Assembly: GCF_007748195.1 (NCBI RefSeq)
Contig: NZ_CP037920.1
Span: forward strand, 2,171,501-2,235,500
Source: Gimesia aquarii
GTDB lineage: Bacteria > Planctomycetota > Planctomycetia > Planctomycetales > Planctomycetaceae
DNA length: 64,000 nucleotides
Direction of reading: 5' to 3'
Shown here: in pieces, positions 54,964 through 64,000 of the stretch
How the letters are laid out: each line of letters begins with the position of its first letter
Position numbering within the stretch: position 1 is the first letter of the stretch
The notes under the pieces: generated by a model
Told to the model about the DNA's origin: nothing
What the model saw: the letters and a program-made list of their open reading frames with translations, nothing else
The model's database searches: none
Made by a program: the position numbers and the translations under genes

Positions 54964-56928
54964 TTACATTCGTTCGCAGGTACGGATTCCCAATAGAGAC
55001 AACCCATGCTCAATGACACGGGCCGTTAAATCACATAACAATAAACGGCTCGTCTTCACATTCTTGTCTTCTGCCTTGAGGACATGGCAGTTGTTATAAA
55101 ACGTACTGAATAAATTTGACAACTCGAAAAGGTAGTTGGTCAGGTAATTCGGCCGCGCTTCGATAGCCACGCTCTCAAGAATTTCGGAATATCGATTGAT
55201 TTGTAACGCCAAAGCTCTTTCACTTTCCTCAGCAAGATCGAGCATTGTGTGGTCATTCCTTAGGGCATTGCGGTCGACATTCCCTTTACGAAAGATTCCG
55301 CAAATACGTGCATAAGCGTATTGCATGTAAGTAGCAGTATCGCCTCGGTTCGCCAGCATTTTGTCCCAGTCAAATACGTAGTCACTATCGCGGTTGTGCT
55401 TCAGATCGGCGTATTTGATTCCTCCCAAGCCTACCGTTTCGGCGATTTGAGTCCGTTCCTCTTTACTTAGTTCTGGTCCATCAGGTTTGGCATCATCATT
55501 TTCTGCAACGATCGCATATGCTCTTTGAATTGATTCATCAAGCAGGCTTTCTAAACCAACAGTATCGCCAGATCTTGTCTTATAAGGGCGTTTATTCTTT
55601 CCCAAAATGGTTCCAAAACTGACATGCTGTAATTCAAGATTGGTGAATCCCCACTCTTTAACCGTGGCAAACAATAATTGAAAATGCTCGCTCTGCCTTG
55701 AATCGACGACATACAGTAACCTATCTGCTTTGAGTTCTTCAACCCGATACTTGATCGTAGCCAGGTCGGTCGTGGCATAGGTAAACGCACCATCCTGCTT
55801 TTGTACAATAAAGGGGGCTTTGAAACCTTCTATGAAGACACAAGTCGCCCCTTCGCTTTCAGTCGCTAATCCTTTTTCTTTGAGATCAGCTACCACATCT
55901 GCCAGCATGGGTTGATAATAACTTTCCCCCAAAGTCATGTCGAATTGAATATCGAGGCGATCATAAACAACTTGAATGGCTTCGAGACACTCTGGAAGAA
56001 ATTGTTTCCAGAGGTCAAGGTTCTCAGGGTCTCCCGCATGGAGCTTTGCGGTTTCCTGACGAGCCTGTCTCGCGATTTCAGGAAAGGTATCAGCTTTGCT
56101 TTGCAAGTCTTTGTCTTGCTCGAATGTAGTCAGTTTTTCCTGCATCGATCTTAGTTCTGACTTACGTTCCCCGATGTTTGAATTTAATTTCCTGATCTGT
56201 TTCTGGGCTTTTTTGTCTGATGGATTGTTAGCCGCTTCCATTGTTTTCAGCTTTGATTCCAGTTGCTCAACTTCGTTCTGTACTGTAGGAATGGTATTCC
56301 TGGTTGCATGGTAATCAGACAGTTGGTTTACCAGTCGATAAAGTCGTGCCAGTTCCTCCACAGGACTTTCCTGGAATGCAGCTTCGTTGAGGAAGTGCTT
56401 ATATCCAAAAATGATCATACCAAACTGTGTTCCCCAGTCGCCGATGTGATTATCGCCGACAACATCGTGCCCCAGGAACTGCAGAACACGATAGTTGGCA
56501 TCGCCAATCACCGAACTTCTTAAATGTCCTACGTGCATTGGTTTGGCAACATTGGGGGCTGAAAAATCAACGACCACTTTCTGTGGAGACTTAGCAGTAG
56601 CGACCCCCAGTCGGTCATCGGTAACTAATTGTTTGGTTTGATCCTCTAACCAGTCTTGTTTTAGCTTGATGTTGATAAACCCGGGACCAGCCACTTCCAG
56701 GGGTTCACAGACATCTGATAGATCAACTTGTTCAACAATTTGGGCGGCAAGATCTCGTGGTTTTAACTCTTTAGAACGATTCGCTAAAGGCATTGCAAAA
56801 TTTGCCTGATAATCACCAAACTTGGCATCTTGAGATGCTTTCAGCATTTCAATTACGGTAGATGGATCTTCCGTCCATGCCAATAAAGCTGGCGTGAATC
56901 GAGTTCTGAGTTCATCAAGAATATTCAT
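54964..56928 (-). CDS. argS: Arginyl-tRNA synthetase
   Basis: A 654-residue class I synthetase charging tRNA-Arg. The HIGH signature reads HVGH (132-135), after VVDFSAPNVAKPMHVGHLRS. The KMSKS region is the usual degenerate form (GKNKRPYKTRSGDTV). The C-terminal anticodon-binding DALR-like domain ends LLGIRTCERM, as in other ArgS. An extra segment at about 205-278 (VEQLESKLKTMEAANNPSDK, IGERKSELRSMQEKLTTFEQ) is a charged coiled coil and explains the length over the usual 550-590. Its job is unknown. Start at ATG 56928. Confidence 0.94.
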   Translation of the reverse strand: MNILDELRTRFTPALLAWTEDPSTVIEMLKASQDAKFGDYQANFAMPLANRSKELKPRDLAAQIVEQVDLSDVCEPLEVAGPGFINIKLKQDWLEDQTKQLVTDDRLGVATAKSPQKVVVDFSAPNVAKPMHVGHLRSSVIGDANYRVLQFLGHDVVGDNHIGDWGTQFGMIIFGYKHFLNEAAFQESPVEELARLYRLVNQLSDYHATRNTIPTVQNEVEQLESKLKTMEAANNPSDKKAQKQIRKLNSNIGERKSELRSMQEKLTTFEQDKDLQSKADTFPEIARQARQETAKLHAGDPENLDLWKQFLPECLEAIQVVYDRLDIQFDMTLGESYYQPMLADVVADLKEKGLATESEGATCVFIEGFKAPFIVQKQDGAFTYATTDLATIKYRVEELKADRLLYVVDSRQSEHFQLLFATVKEWGFTNLELQHVSFGTILGKNKRPYKTRSGDTVGLESLLDESIQRAYAIVAENDDAKPDGPELSKEERTQIAETVGLGGIKYADLKHNRDSDYVFDWDKMLANRGDTATYMQYAYARICGIFRKGNVDRNALRNDHTMLDLAEESERALALQINRYSEILESVAIEARPNYLTNYLFELSNLFSTFYNNCHVLKAEDKNVKTSRLLLCDLTARVIEHGLSLLGIRTCERM

Positions 56929-57045
56929 GTCAAATTTCCAATCGCAGGACTCTAGTCTCTCGCTTCATGAAAAGATGTTCTGGCGAGAGTATTGATGCCC
57001 AGAATACACGCTGATAAGGGAGAAAGCTAGAAACTACGGTTTCTG

Positions 57046-57438
57046 TTAAGCTGAATCCGTTTTGAACGACTGCCAATCCACTTTTTTGGCATCTGCCCAG
57101 AGGCGTTCCAGGTCGTAGGTCTCGCGTGCTTCTTCAGTGAATATATGCAGAACGATATCTCCATAGTCACCTAGAATCCACTCACTATCTTTGCCTTCAA
57201 TGTTGCGTCGATGCGAGGGATCGCGTTTCATTAGAACACGAACCTCTTCAGCAATCGCATGGCTTTGTCTTTGGTTGGCAGCCGTTGTGATAATAAAATA
57301 GTCAAACAAAGGAGTAATATCGTAGACATCCAGTACGATGATGTCTTTCCCTTTGAGTCCATCACAGGTTTGAGCACAGAGACAGGCGCGTTCTAAACTG
57401 GAGGCACCTTCAATTGAATTAGATTGTTCAGTATTGAT
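57046..57438 (-). CDS. rsfS: Ribosomal silencing factor RsfS (non-standard start likely)
   Basis: RsfS binds L14 of the 50S subunit and blocks 30S joining in slow growth. The frame is open from 57459 (after TGA at 57460-57462) to the stop at 57046. It codes KGKDIIVLDVYDITPLFDYF then IITTAANQRQSHAIAEEVRV, the conserved family core. No ATG, GTG or TTG lies in it before TTG 57309, which would remove the conserved N-terminal 40 or more residues. An ATC at 57436-57438 has AGAGG 8 bases upstream and gives a 130-residue product of normal length. I placed the start there. hppA lies 29 bases upstream. A 6-bp hairpin (57029-57044) follows the stop. Confidence 0.8.
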   Translation of the reverse strand: MNTEQSNSIEGASSLERACLCAQTCDGLKGKDIIVLDVYDITPLFDYFIITTAANQRQSHAIAEEVRVLMKRDPSHRRNIEGKDSEWILGDYGDIVLHIFTEEARETYDLERLWADAKKVDWQSFKTDSA

Positions 57439-57467
57439 TTTCGTAACCTCTAGCCTGTTTCAATCAC

Positions 57468-60098
57468 TTAAAATAACTCTAATGCGTATTGAATAATAAA
57501 CCCGGCCATGACAACAGAAACCATACTCATCAATTTAATCAGAATATTCAGGCTGGGGCCACTGGTATCTTTAAAAGGGTCACCAACGGTATCGCCTACT
57601 ACTGTGGCTTTGTGCGCATCAGTTCCTTTTCCGCCATGCGCACCAGCTTCAATGTACTTTTTCGCATTGTCCCAGGCGCCACCGGCATTAGCCATCATAA
57701 TGGCAACTGCAAACCCACTCGTCAAGGCACCAACTAGAAGACCGACTACGCCGGGAACTCCCAGGAGAAGGCCTACAATGATCGGTGAAAGTAATCCGAG
57801 CATCGCAGGCAGAATCATCTCGCGCTGAGCGGCCGCAGTACTGATTTCGACACACGCAGCATAATCGGGTTCGGCTTTATTCTCCATAATGCCTGTGATT
57901 TCACGGAACTGACGGCGCACTTCATCTACCATCGCACCCGCGGCCCGTCCGACTGCTTTCATAGTCATAGCACAAAAGACAAAGGCGACCATCACACCAA
58001 AGAAGACTCCAACAAGCACTTTAGGATTCAACAGAGAGAAATTATAGAAACGTGAAAAGTCAGGTACTGTTGCTTTCTTGACGTCAACAATTTCCCCTCT
58101 CTCTAATAGTTTGGAAATGTTAAGCCCATTAATGACGGAGCCAACTTTTGCATTCACAATTTTTTCACGACCGGGAGTGATCTGGGTCAGATTCAGAGCC
58201 GGGAATAATAAGAATCCCTGATTGTTATGTTCTGAATCTTGTCCCTCTTTGTTTGCAGTTCGTAATGCAATGCAGTTACTACTCAATTTAAGTGCTGATG
58301 CATTTGCCATATCGTCAGAGATGGTTTCAACAACAGCCGAATGTTCGATCCAGCGTTCATATCCGATGCGAACTTCTTCGACATAAGCGGCCAGTAGAGC
58401 CAATGCTGTTAACGCAGCAGAGCCAATGGCAAAACCCTTACCGGTGGCAGCAGTTGTATTCCCGAGGCTGTCTAGAGCATCGGTTCTCTCTCGAACAAAT
58501 GGCTCTTGCCCACTCATTTCTGCATTTCCGCCTGCGTTGTCAGCAATCGGACCATAGGCATCTGTCGCGAGAGTGACTCCCAATGTACTTAGCATCCCCA
58601 CAGCGGCGATAGCCACGCCATACAAGCCCATGGCAAAGATCTGAGCATTTGCAAAATCAAATCCGGTACATAGCCCAAAAGCCAGAAGAATGGCGACCCC
58701 GATTACGACAATCGGAACCCAAACGCTATAAAAACCTTCGGCGATTCCAGCGATAATCACTGTTGCCGGACCCGTCGAAGATTGATCTGCAATAAAACGC
58801 GTTGGCCTGAACTCATCGCTTGTTGAATATTCAGTCCATTTTCCGACCAACCAGCCTGCAACGAGACCACAAACAATAGAGCCAAATACACCAAATAAAG
58901 AATTGCCAACAACCAGAGGCGAATCAGCGGGAATCCCTGATGACTGAGAGGGAATCACCAGCATCAACCAGACAAGTACAAATGCTGCGATACATACTCC
59001 TATCGCACTACTGTCGATTCCCTTAGCCAAAGCTTTCAGTAGATTCTTCTGTGAGGCTCCTTCTTTTGTCTTGACCATAAAGATTCCGGTGACGGAAAGA
59101 AAAATTCCCACAGCGGCAAGACACATTGGAAGCAACAAGCACATCATTTGCATTTTGGGATAACCATGATAGGCGGCAACTCCAAGCGCACCACTGGCGA
59201 GAATAGAACCACAGTATGACTCATACAGGTCTGCTCCCATCCCTGCAACATCACCTACATTATCGCCAACGTTGTCGGCAATTGTAGCGGGATTACGTGG
59301 GTCATCTTCGGGAATACCAGCTTCCACCTTACCAACCAGGTCGGCACCAACGTCTGCCGCTTTGGTAAAGATACCACCACCAACACGCGCAAACAAAGCC
59401 TGGCTACTCGCACCCATACCAAAACAGAGCATGGTCACGGTAATGTCAGCCAGACTCATTCCGACTACCCAATGTAATACACCAAACCAGAGGCAGATAT
59501 CGAGTAAACCCAGTCCAACGACAACAAGTCCCATCACAGCGCCACTTCGGAAGGCAACTTGTAAGCCGCTGTTTAATGAATCTTTGGCAGCGTGAGCGGT
59601 GCGTGCACTGGCGAGTGTAGCGGTTCGCATTCCAAACCAGCCTGCCAGAGCAGAAAAGAAGCCGCCCGTTAAAAATGCAAAGGGAACCCACTCTGATTGA
59701 GTCTTCAAACCGAAGGCCATATAAGCCAACAGTGCACACACGACTGCGAAAAAGATGGTGACTACTTTGAATTGCCGATCCAGATAAGCGCGAGCACCAT
59801 CTCGCACATGTCCGGCAATTTTTTTCATACTTGCATCGCCTTCGCTTTGATTGACCATCCAGCTGAAGAAGCGGTAAGCAGTAAAGAGTGCAAAGATTGC
59901 TCCTGCTATGGCAACAAGCCAACTAATCACGACTGTTGCCGATTCGGCATCAGGTGGAGCACTCGTCGAACCTTCTGCAGCAAGCAGAGGTGCTGAGCAG
60001 AAAAAAGCGATGATCGTTAAGGTGAGGAGTGTTGTGAGAAGACGAACGGGAGGGAAGCAAGCGCGACAAAGAAATCTCATCCTTAGAGTTAACCCCAT
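57468..60098 (-). CDS. hppA: Membrane-bound ion-translocating pyrophosphatase
   Basis: A many-spanning pump that splits pyrophosphate and moves H+ or Na+ across a membrane. The catalytic loop is intact: [11 protein letters not shown] at 249-259, then [20 protein letters not shown], and the later [12 protein letters not shown] and DNAKKYIE blocks. GNTTAAT at 546-552 (A and T at the K+-determining positions) suggests a K+-dependent type. H+ versus Na+ specificity is not settled. The length of 876 exceeds the usual 650-770; an extra soluble segment lies at about 577-687, between two membrane spans. The N-terminus also has a signal-like hydrophobic stretch. A promoter candidate lies at 60228-60255. 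Confidence 0.92.
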   Translation of the reverse strand: MGLTLRMRFLCRACFPPVRLLTTLLTLTIIAFFCSAPLLAAEGSTSAPPDAESATVVISWLVAIAGAIFALFTAYRFFSWMVNQSEGDASMKKIAGHVRDGARAYLDRQFKVVTIFFAVVCALLAYMAFGLKTQSEWVPFAFLTGGFFSALAGWFGMRTATLASARTAHAAKDSLNSGLQVAFRSGAVMGLVVVGLGLLDICLWFGVLHWVVGMSLADITVTMLCFGMGASSQALFARVGGGIFTKAADVGADLVGKVEAGIPEDDPRNPATIADNVGDNVGDVAGMGADLYESYCGSILASGALGVAAYHGYPKMQMMCLLLPMCLAAVGIFLSVTGIFMVKTKEGASQKNLLKALAKGIDSSAIGVCIAAFVLVWLMLVIPSQSSGIPADSPLVVGNSLFGVFGSIVCGLVAGWLVGKWTEYSTSDEFRPTRFIADQSSTGPATVIIAGIAEGFYSVWVPIVVIGVAILLAFGLCTGFDFANAQIFAMGLYGVAIAAVGMLSTLGVTLATDAYGPIADNAGGNAEMSGQEPFVRERTDALDSLGNTTAATGKGFAIGSAALTALALLAAYVEEVRIGYERWIEHSAVVETISDDMANASALKLSSNCIALRTANKEGQDSEHNNQGFLLFPALNLTQITPGREKIVNAKVGSVINGLNISKLLERGEIVDVKKATVPDFSRFYNFSLLNPKVLVGVFFGVMVAFVFCAMTMKAVGRAAGAMVDEVRRQFREITGIMENKAEPDYAACVEISTAAAQREMILPAMLGLLSPIIVGLLLGVPGVVGLLVGALTSGFAVAIMMANAGGAWDNAKKYIEAGAHGGKGTDAHKATVVGDTVGDPFKDTSGPSLNILIKLMSMVSVVMAGFIIQYALELF

Positions 60099-60227
60099 TT
60101 AAATAAGCCGTTGTAAGTCTTGTTGTAAAACCACAAAACCTGAGTCGATTTCGGGCAACAGTGATCAAAAAATTTTGAATACTCAAAAAATACAGCTGGA
60201 ACTCAAGCAAAAGTCTCTATTCGGAGG

Positions 60228-60255
60228 AGTGTAGCACGTGCAATTAATTTTGCAA
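60228..60255 (-). promoter_or_regulatory. Candidate promoter for hppA
   Basis: Reading the minus strand, a TTGCAA -35-like hexamer (60250-60255), a 16-base spacer and a TACACT -10-like hexamer (60228-60233) lie about 130 bases before the hppA start. Each matches the consensus at four of six positions. Pattern match only. Confidence 0.3.
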
Positions 60256-60351
60256 TAACAGCAACTTAACAAAGTTAGCTAAATGCAAAACTTAGAGGCG
60301 TTGAGAGAGACGAGAAAAGAAGAGGGTTGAAAGGAAGGCTGCTCAGCAGAA

Positions 60352-60768
60352 TCAAGATTGTTCCGCTGTACTACGACTGAAGACCTGACTTGTGTCAATG
60401 GTATAATCCAAGTCAAATACCTGATCAAAATCGTAGAGATCGACAAAATCTTCCAGGCGATCGTTTTCTGTTTTTCGCATTCTGCCGTGTTCAATCATTT
60501 CAAAGACGATTTTTCCAAAATCTTTGGTCGCCGTGATACCCCACTGTTTGAACACGGTTGTGGTCATTAATCCCAGTTGCTTTAACGCAAGGATTTTGAC
60601 GCCTTCCAGAAGTTCCTGTCCTGAAACATGGGCTTCTTCCTGCTCACTCTCGTTGGTGACAGGACGCGCATAGAGTTCTTGCGCTTGTTGTAAGGCTTCA
60701 AATACAAAGTCGTATGCGTTGGGGTGATATTGTAGTTTCGGTTGGGAAAGATTTGTTGTCGATGTCAT
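60352..60768 (-). CDS. Minf_1886 family protein
   Basis: A 138-residue soluble protein resembling the Minf_1886 family of Planctomycetes and Verrucomicrobia. The typical core is HPNAYDFVFEALQQAQELYA, HVSGQELLEGVKILALKQLG, then TVFKQWGITATKDFGKIVFE, ending in an acidic DLYDFDQVFDLDY tail. Function is unknown. ATG 60768 (MTSTTNLS) has a GGGTG-rich sequence a few bases upstream and is preferred over ATG 60780. It is a single gene. Confidence 0.75.
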   Translation of the reverse strand: MTSTTNLSQPKLQYHPNAYDFVFEALQQAQELYARPVTNESEQEEAHVSGQELLEGVKILALKQLGLMTTTVFKQWGITATKDFGKIVFEMIEHGRMRKTENDRLEDFVDLYDFDQVFDLDYTIDTSQVFSRSTAEQS

Positions 60769-60965
60769 TTTTTCACCCATACCTTAGTATGATTCTTAAT
60801 AAACGCCTTTGTCTACATTCTAGTGTTTCGATCTTGGAGACTTTGGTCAAGTCTTTCTTTGAGGATATCAGATCAGATATTAAAAAATATCATTGTAAAA
60901 AAACGAAATTCCACTTGTTTCCCTAAAAGGACTTGACTTAGTAAATTCGGGATTTCCCTCTTATT

Positions 60966-61817
60966 TTACTCACTCGGAGGCGATTCACTTTTCTTCTTTT
61001 TGATCACTTCCAGAATATTCTTTCTATGAACAATTGTCTTTTTTGAATCCGCATAAATGACTTGCACACACTCTGAAAGGATTTCCTGATTTGTCACTTT
61101 TGCTTCTCCCTGTTTGGTAATAATAGTTGAGCCAATTGGAGGGAGGTCTTTTTTATAACTCTTATAGGTATCATATTCATATCGCAAACAACATTTCAGC
61201 CGACCGCATCTTCCAGAAAGCTTATTCGGATCAAGGGATGTTTTTTGTAGCTTAGCCATTTTCATGGAAACGGGTGGCATTTCAGTCAGGTGAGATCCAC
61301 AACAAACCGGTTTGCCGCAATCACCAAAATCGGCGAGGAGTTTTGCTTCGTCACGAACTCCAATTTGCCGCATTTCAATTCGCGAGCGATATTTTCGGGC
61401 CAATGATTTTACCAGTTCGCGAAAGTCGACACGTTTCTCTGCAAGATAATAAAAGATAACCCGTTCACCACCAAAGAGATGCTCGACATCTACTAATTGC
61501 ATTTGTAGTTTGTGCTCGTTGACCAATTCCTGGCATCCCAGGAATTCTGCTCGTTCTTCATGGCGACTCTGGTCACGTTGGCGATAATCGTCGTCCGTAA
61601 CCAGCCTGACGATACGTCCTGCTGATGTAGTTTCTTTCATAAAAGAACGGACTCGCTCAGTCGCCGGAGAAAGCACTTCCCCCCATTCGTGTCCCCGTTC
61701 ACTTTTAATGATGACAGCCGCGTTCCGGTTTAATTCTGCAGCTCCCTTCCAGGTGAATTCTGCAATCAATCGGGTGACACCGTATCGAACGATATAGCCT
61801 GTAACTTCGTTGTTCAT
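60966..61817 (-). CDS. ricT: PSP1-domain protein (RicT/YaaT-like)
   Basis: A 283-residue cytoplasmic protein of the PSP1/RicT family. The N-terminus (GYIVRYGVTRLIAEFTWKG) and the conserved block RVIFYYLAEKRVDFRELVKS, then RIEMRQIGVRDEAKLLADFG, lead to cysteine-rich motifs (CGKPVCCGSHL, GRCGRLKCCLRYE). In Bacillus, RicT with RicA and RicF binds iron-sulfur clusters and adjusts RNase Y. Whether that holds here is not shown. The neighbour is holB, 198 bases away on the same strand, as in Bacillus, where yaaT lies near holB. Confidence 0.87.
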   Translation of the reverse strand: MNNEVTGYIVRYGVTRLIAEFTWKGAAELNRNAAVIIKSERGHEWGEVLSPATERVRSFMKETTSAGRIVRLVTDDDYRQRDQSRHEERAEFLGCQELVNEHKLQMQLVDVEHLFGGERVIFYYLAEKRVDFRELVKSLARKYRSRIEMRQIGVRDEAKLLADFGDCGKPVCCGSHLTEMPPVSMKMAKLQKTSLDPNKLSGRCGRLKCCLRYEYDTYKSYKKDLPPIGSTIITKQGEAKVTNQEILSECVQVIYADSKKTIVHRKNILEVIKKKKSESPPSE

Positions 61818-62015
61818 TTATTTATTACAATTTCATTGAAGCAAGATTCAGTGAGGTAGCCGTGGCACTACAGAAATGATCATGATAAAAAATGACGACT
61901 ACCAACAAGAGTTTATTATACCTAATCTGCACCAATCAATACCTAGTTGTTTAAGAGAAAATGACATTTTTTTGAAAAGCCCACAATCTCATGCAAGATC
62001 CTCTTTTAAATAAGC

Positions 62016-63071
62016 TTACAGTTTCTGAATCTTTCTCAGATCTTCACTTAAACTTTCGATACACAAAGTGATCGTTGCATTTTGGCTTATTTGTTCTTCC
62101 GTCAGGATCATACGGTCGAGCAAATTTCCAATTTTTTCGACCCGGTCTTCGGGTTCATCTGAAAAACCAGCGATAAATTGTCCAATTTGCTCCGAGTGAG
62201 AACTCAAGTCGTAATTGGCTGCATACTGGATTGCCTGATGATAAAAATCAGCACAAAATTTGATGATCCATTTGGCTGTTTTCCGTTGCGTCGCTGTTTC
62301 ACCTCCGATGTCGTCAATGGCTTGTATCACGGATTGAGCGAAGACCTGTGGCTGAAACGGTTTTTTGATCAGCTGTCGCGTGATGTTGACGCGAAGTTCC
62401 TCTAAGCTTTCATCCAGTAATTGTCTGGCAGTGTTCAAAGATCCCTCGGCTAATCGTGCCACTTGGGTTGCCCGATCATCGGAATCAACTAACTGCTGCT
62501 CGATTAATAGTTCTGCCACATCTTCATCCGACAAAGGTCTGAACCGAATTGATTGACAGCGAGAACGAATGGTGGGCAATATCGCATCCAATTCGTTCGC
62601 GATCAAAATCATTAAATAATTTGCAGAGGGTTCCTCAAGTGTCTTGAGCAGGGCGTTTGCGCTTTCTGCGTTCATTTTATCTGCATCATCGATGATCGCA
62701 ATTCTTCGATCTCCAAGCATTGGACGCAACGACATTTCATAACAAATACCTTCTCGCCCACGCTGTTCATCCTTGCCGATGATCAGGTTTAAAGGCAGAA
62801 CAGCTTTGTCTGGAGGACATTCGACACTGATTAAGTCTGGATGAGTACCAGCGGCCATTTGCTTACATGAATTGCACACATTGCAACAGACTAATTGATC
62901 GGCTGGAGTTTGTTGGCAAAAAAGACATTGGGCAAGATGTTGAGCCACTCGTTTTTTCCCAATGCCAGCATCTCCCACAAATAACAGGGCGTGAGGCAGC
63001 CGGCTTCTTGACAAGCTGCGATCTAGCATTTCAAGAATCAGCTGATGACCACGTATTTGATTGGCTATCAT
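62016..63071 (-). CDS. holB: DNA polymerase III subunit delta'
   Basis: A 351-residue clamp-loader subunit. The AAA+ domain starts RGHQLILEMLDRSLSRSRLP then HALLFVGDAGIGKKRVAQHL, with GDAGIGKKR as P-loop. A four-cysteine zinc-binding module (CLFCQQTPADQLVCCNVCNSC) follows and the SRC sensor appears in PTIRSRCQSIRF. It works with DnaX and delta to load the sliding clamp. The C-terminal third is helical. It lies upstream of ricT on the same strand. Confidence 0.9.
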   Translation of the reverse strand: MIANQIRGHQLILEMLDRSLSRSRLPHALLFVGDAGIGKKRVAQHLAQCLFCQQTPADQLVCCNVCNSCKQMAAGTHPDLISVECPPDKAVLPLNLIIGKDEQRGREGICYEMSLRPMLGDRRIAIIDDADKMNAESANALLKTLEEPSANYLMILIANELDAILPTIRSRCQSIRFRPLSDEDVAELLIEQQLVDSDDRATQVARLAEGSLNTARQLLDESLEELRVNITRQLIKKPFQPQVFAQSVIQAIDDIGGETATQRKTAKWIIKFCADFYHQAIQYAANYDLSSHSEQIGQFIAGFSDEPEDRVEKIGNLLDRMILTEEQISQNATITLCIESLSEDLRKIQKL

Positions 63072-63110
63072 TCTTCATCTCATTTCTTTTCAAACGCTGA
63101 ACGATTTATT

Positions 63111-63377
63111 CTATTCCAGTTCTTCCGATGGATCGGGTTTCATTTCATCGATCCAGCCCAACACACTTCCTTCACAAACTTCTGCACCGGGTTGACAATC
63201 ACAGGAAACAACAGTTCCAGAGCAGGGAGCTTCGACGTCAAATGTAATACCTGGTATCAGCAGTTCGACGACTCGGTCTCCTATCAGAACCTGTTCCCCG
63301 ACTCGACTCAACCACAAACTGACTTTCAATTTTTGGTCTGCACTACCCAGATGAGGAACAAGAATTGGTGTTGCCAT
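63111..63377 (-). CDS. Lipoyl-like domain protein lacking the lipoyl lysine
   Basis: An 88-residue protein with the fold pattern of a biotinyl/lipoyl-attachment domain: ILVPHLGSADQKLKVSLWLS, RVGEQVLIGDRVVELL, then TFDVEAPCSGTVVS and GWIDE. At the tip where carriers have (E)TDKA with the modified lysine, this one reads LIPGI, so G43 stands in the lysine's place. It has four cysteines (C52, C59, C61, C68). The ATG follows the lipA stop directly in TGAATG, so the two are coupled. Its job could be structural, regulatory or to bind lipoyl synthase. Confidence 0.82.
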   Translation of the reverse strand: MATPILVPHLGSADQKLKVSLWLSRVGEQVLIGDRVVELLIPGITFDVEAPCSGTVVSCDCQPGAEVCEGSVLGWIDEMKPDPSEELE

Positions 63378-64000
63378 TCAGGAATCAGTTCCCAGAACCG
63401 CAGCCATTTCGCCTGCGTTGTAACTGGAACGCACAAAGGGACCGCTGGCTACCAGCTTGAAACCCATGGCTCGAACCTGATCTCCTACCTCATCAAATTC
63501 TTCAGGTGGGAGAAATCGTTCAACCGGTAAATTTTCGGGAGTTGGTTGCAGATATTGACCAATGGTGATCATATCACAGCCTGCGGCCCGTAGATCAGCA
63601 CAGACTTCCAGGACTTCTTCCCTGGTTTCTCCCAATCCCAACATCAGACCACTTTTTGTTGCAATCGAAGGATCTGTTTCTTTGACCTGAATCAATAAAT
63701 CGAGTGTTCTCTGGTATACGGCATTCCGTCGAACTCGATGATAGAGTCGTGGTACAGTTTCCGTATTATGATTGAAGACATCTGGGCGTGCTTCAATGAC
63801 TCGATGGATCGCTTTACGATCGCCTCGGAAATCCGGTGTTAAAACCTCAATGTCGGCTCCCGTACGTTCGCGGACAGCCAGGATACAATTATAGAAATGG
63901 TCCGCTCCGCCGTCGGGTAGGTCATCGCGAGTGACCGAAGTAATCACAACATGCTTGAGTCCCAAACGCTCTGCTGCTTCAGCGACACGTTCAGGCTCAT
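63378..64000 (-). CDS. lipA: Lipoyl synthase, 5' end outside the window
   Basis: The C-terminal 207 or so residues of LipA, running off the right edge at 64000. LipA is a radical SAM enzyme that inserts two sulfurs into octanoyl groups on carrier proteins. Seen here: [60 protein letters not shown] and [16 protein letters not shown], then the C-terminal [12 protein letters not shown], which holds the R-S-S-Y motif. The CxxxCxxC radical SAM cluster motif and the N-terminal auxiliary cysteines lie beyond the edge. The stop is followed directly by the lipoyl-like gene. Confidence 0.93.
   Translation of the reverse strand, partial: EPERVAEAAERLGLKHVVITSVTRDDLPDGGADHFYNCILAVRERTGADIEVLTPDFRGDRKAIHRVIEARPDVFNHNTETVPRLYHRVRRNAVYQRTLDLLIQVKETDPSIATKSGLMLGLGETREEVLEVCADLRAAGCDMITIGQYLQPTPENLPVERFLPPEEFDEVGDQVRAMGFKLVASGPFVRSSYNAGEMAAVLGTDS

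Noticed and set aside
57029-57044. Terminator after rsfS
   Set aside because: A 6-bp stem without a clean T-run; noted within the rsfS entry only.
1-64000. CRISPR array, prophage, transposase or integrase
   Set aside because: I saw no regularly spaced repeats, terminal inverted repeats, or phage or transposase proteins.

Overview
The window comes from a planctomycete, most likely a Planctomycetaceae relative (Gimesia/Rubinisphaera-like). I infer this from the density of families typical of that phylum. These are a Tat-exported DUF1501 protein beside a DUF1549/DUF1553 (PSCyt2/PSD1) protein, two DUF1559 pilin-like proteins with [18 protein letters not shown]-termini, and a small 'TGCGG' lipoprotein next to a DUF1559 gene. 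They also include an ECF sigma/FecR-like/TPR/CRTAC1 cluster, a TPR protein with two RNA polymerase alpha-CTD modules, and a Minf_1886-family protein. Base composition looks moderately AT-leaning by eye; I did not compute it. I see no phage, insertion sequence, CRISPR array or rRNA, and one tRNA (Gln, TTG).

Layout. 1-5.4 kb: storage-polysaccharide genes glgA, galT and a GH57 4-alpha-glucanotransferase-like enzyme. 5.4-8.7 kb: the DUF1501/DUF1549 pair on the minus strand. 8.8-14.4 kb: a GntP-type permease with a large extra domain, a secreted beta-propeller-like protein, and small stand-alone genes (DUF1801, DUF5946, GNAT, VOC). 14.4-18.1 kb: small membrane proteins leading into a lipid-headgroup cassette (YnbA-like CDP-alcohol phosphatidyltransferase, CdsA/YnbB-like cytidylyltransferase, PlsC-like acyltransferase), closed by a strong bidirectional terminator. 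18.1-26.5 kb: minus-strand genes for a lipoprotein, a DUF1559 protein, a large MFS/spermidine-synthase-like fusion, a coiled-coil protein with an internal duplication, and a 2-hydroxyacid dehydrogenase. 26.7-32.9 kb: a metal-efflux cassette with a clear sigma70-type promoter at one end and an intrinsic terminator at the other (His/Cys-rich exported protein, adaptor, HME-RND pump, His-rich lipoprotein). 33-42 kb: a Cys-rich exported protein, then ECF sigma factor, FecR-like regulator, TPR protein, FG-GAP/ASPIC lipoprotein, DUF1559 protein and small lipoprotein. 42-64 kb: mostly housekeeping genes (PQQ-like propeller, gpsA, an outer-membrane beta-barrel candidate, single-domain GlmU-like uridylyltransferase, prs, an epimerase, aroA, rsmB, TPR-alphaCTD, tRNA-Gln, argS, rsfS, hppA, ricT, holB, a lipoyl-like domain protein and lipA running off the right edge).

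The points most worth a second look are these. rsfS has an open frame and conserved N-terminus but no ATG/GTG/TTG start; an ATC codon with a well-placed Shine-Dalgarno is the best candidate. A lipoyl-domain protein sits directly after lipA but lacks the lysine that carries lipoate. A soluble protein has two divergent alpha-CTD modules fused to TPRs. The metal-efflux cassette has three His-rich partners but no outer-membrane factor. Large inserts interrupt the pyrophosphatase, GntP permease and ArgS. An orphan minus-strand coding-like frame lies between galT and the GH57 gene. I did not find one clearly new multi-gene system. The ECF/FecR/TPR/ASPIC block, the YnbA/YnbB/PlsC block and the efflux cassette are the best multi-gene candidates.
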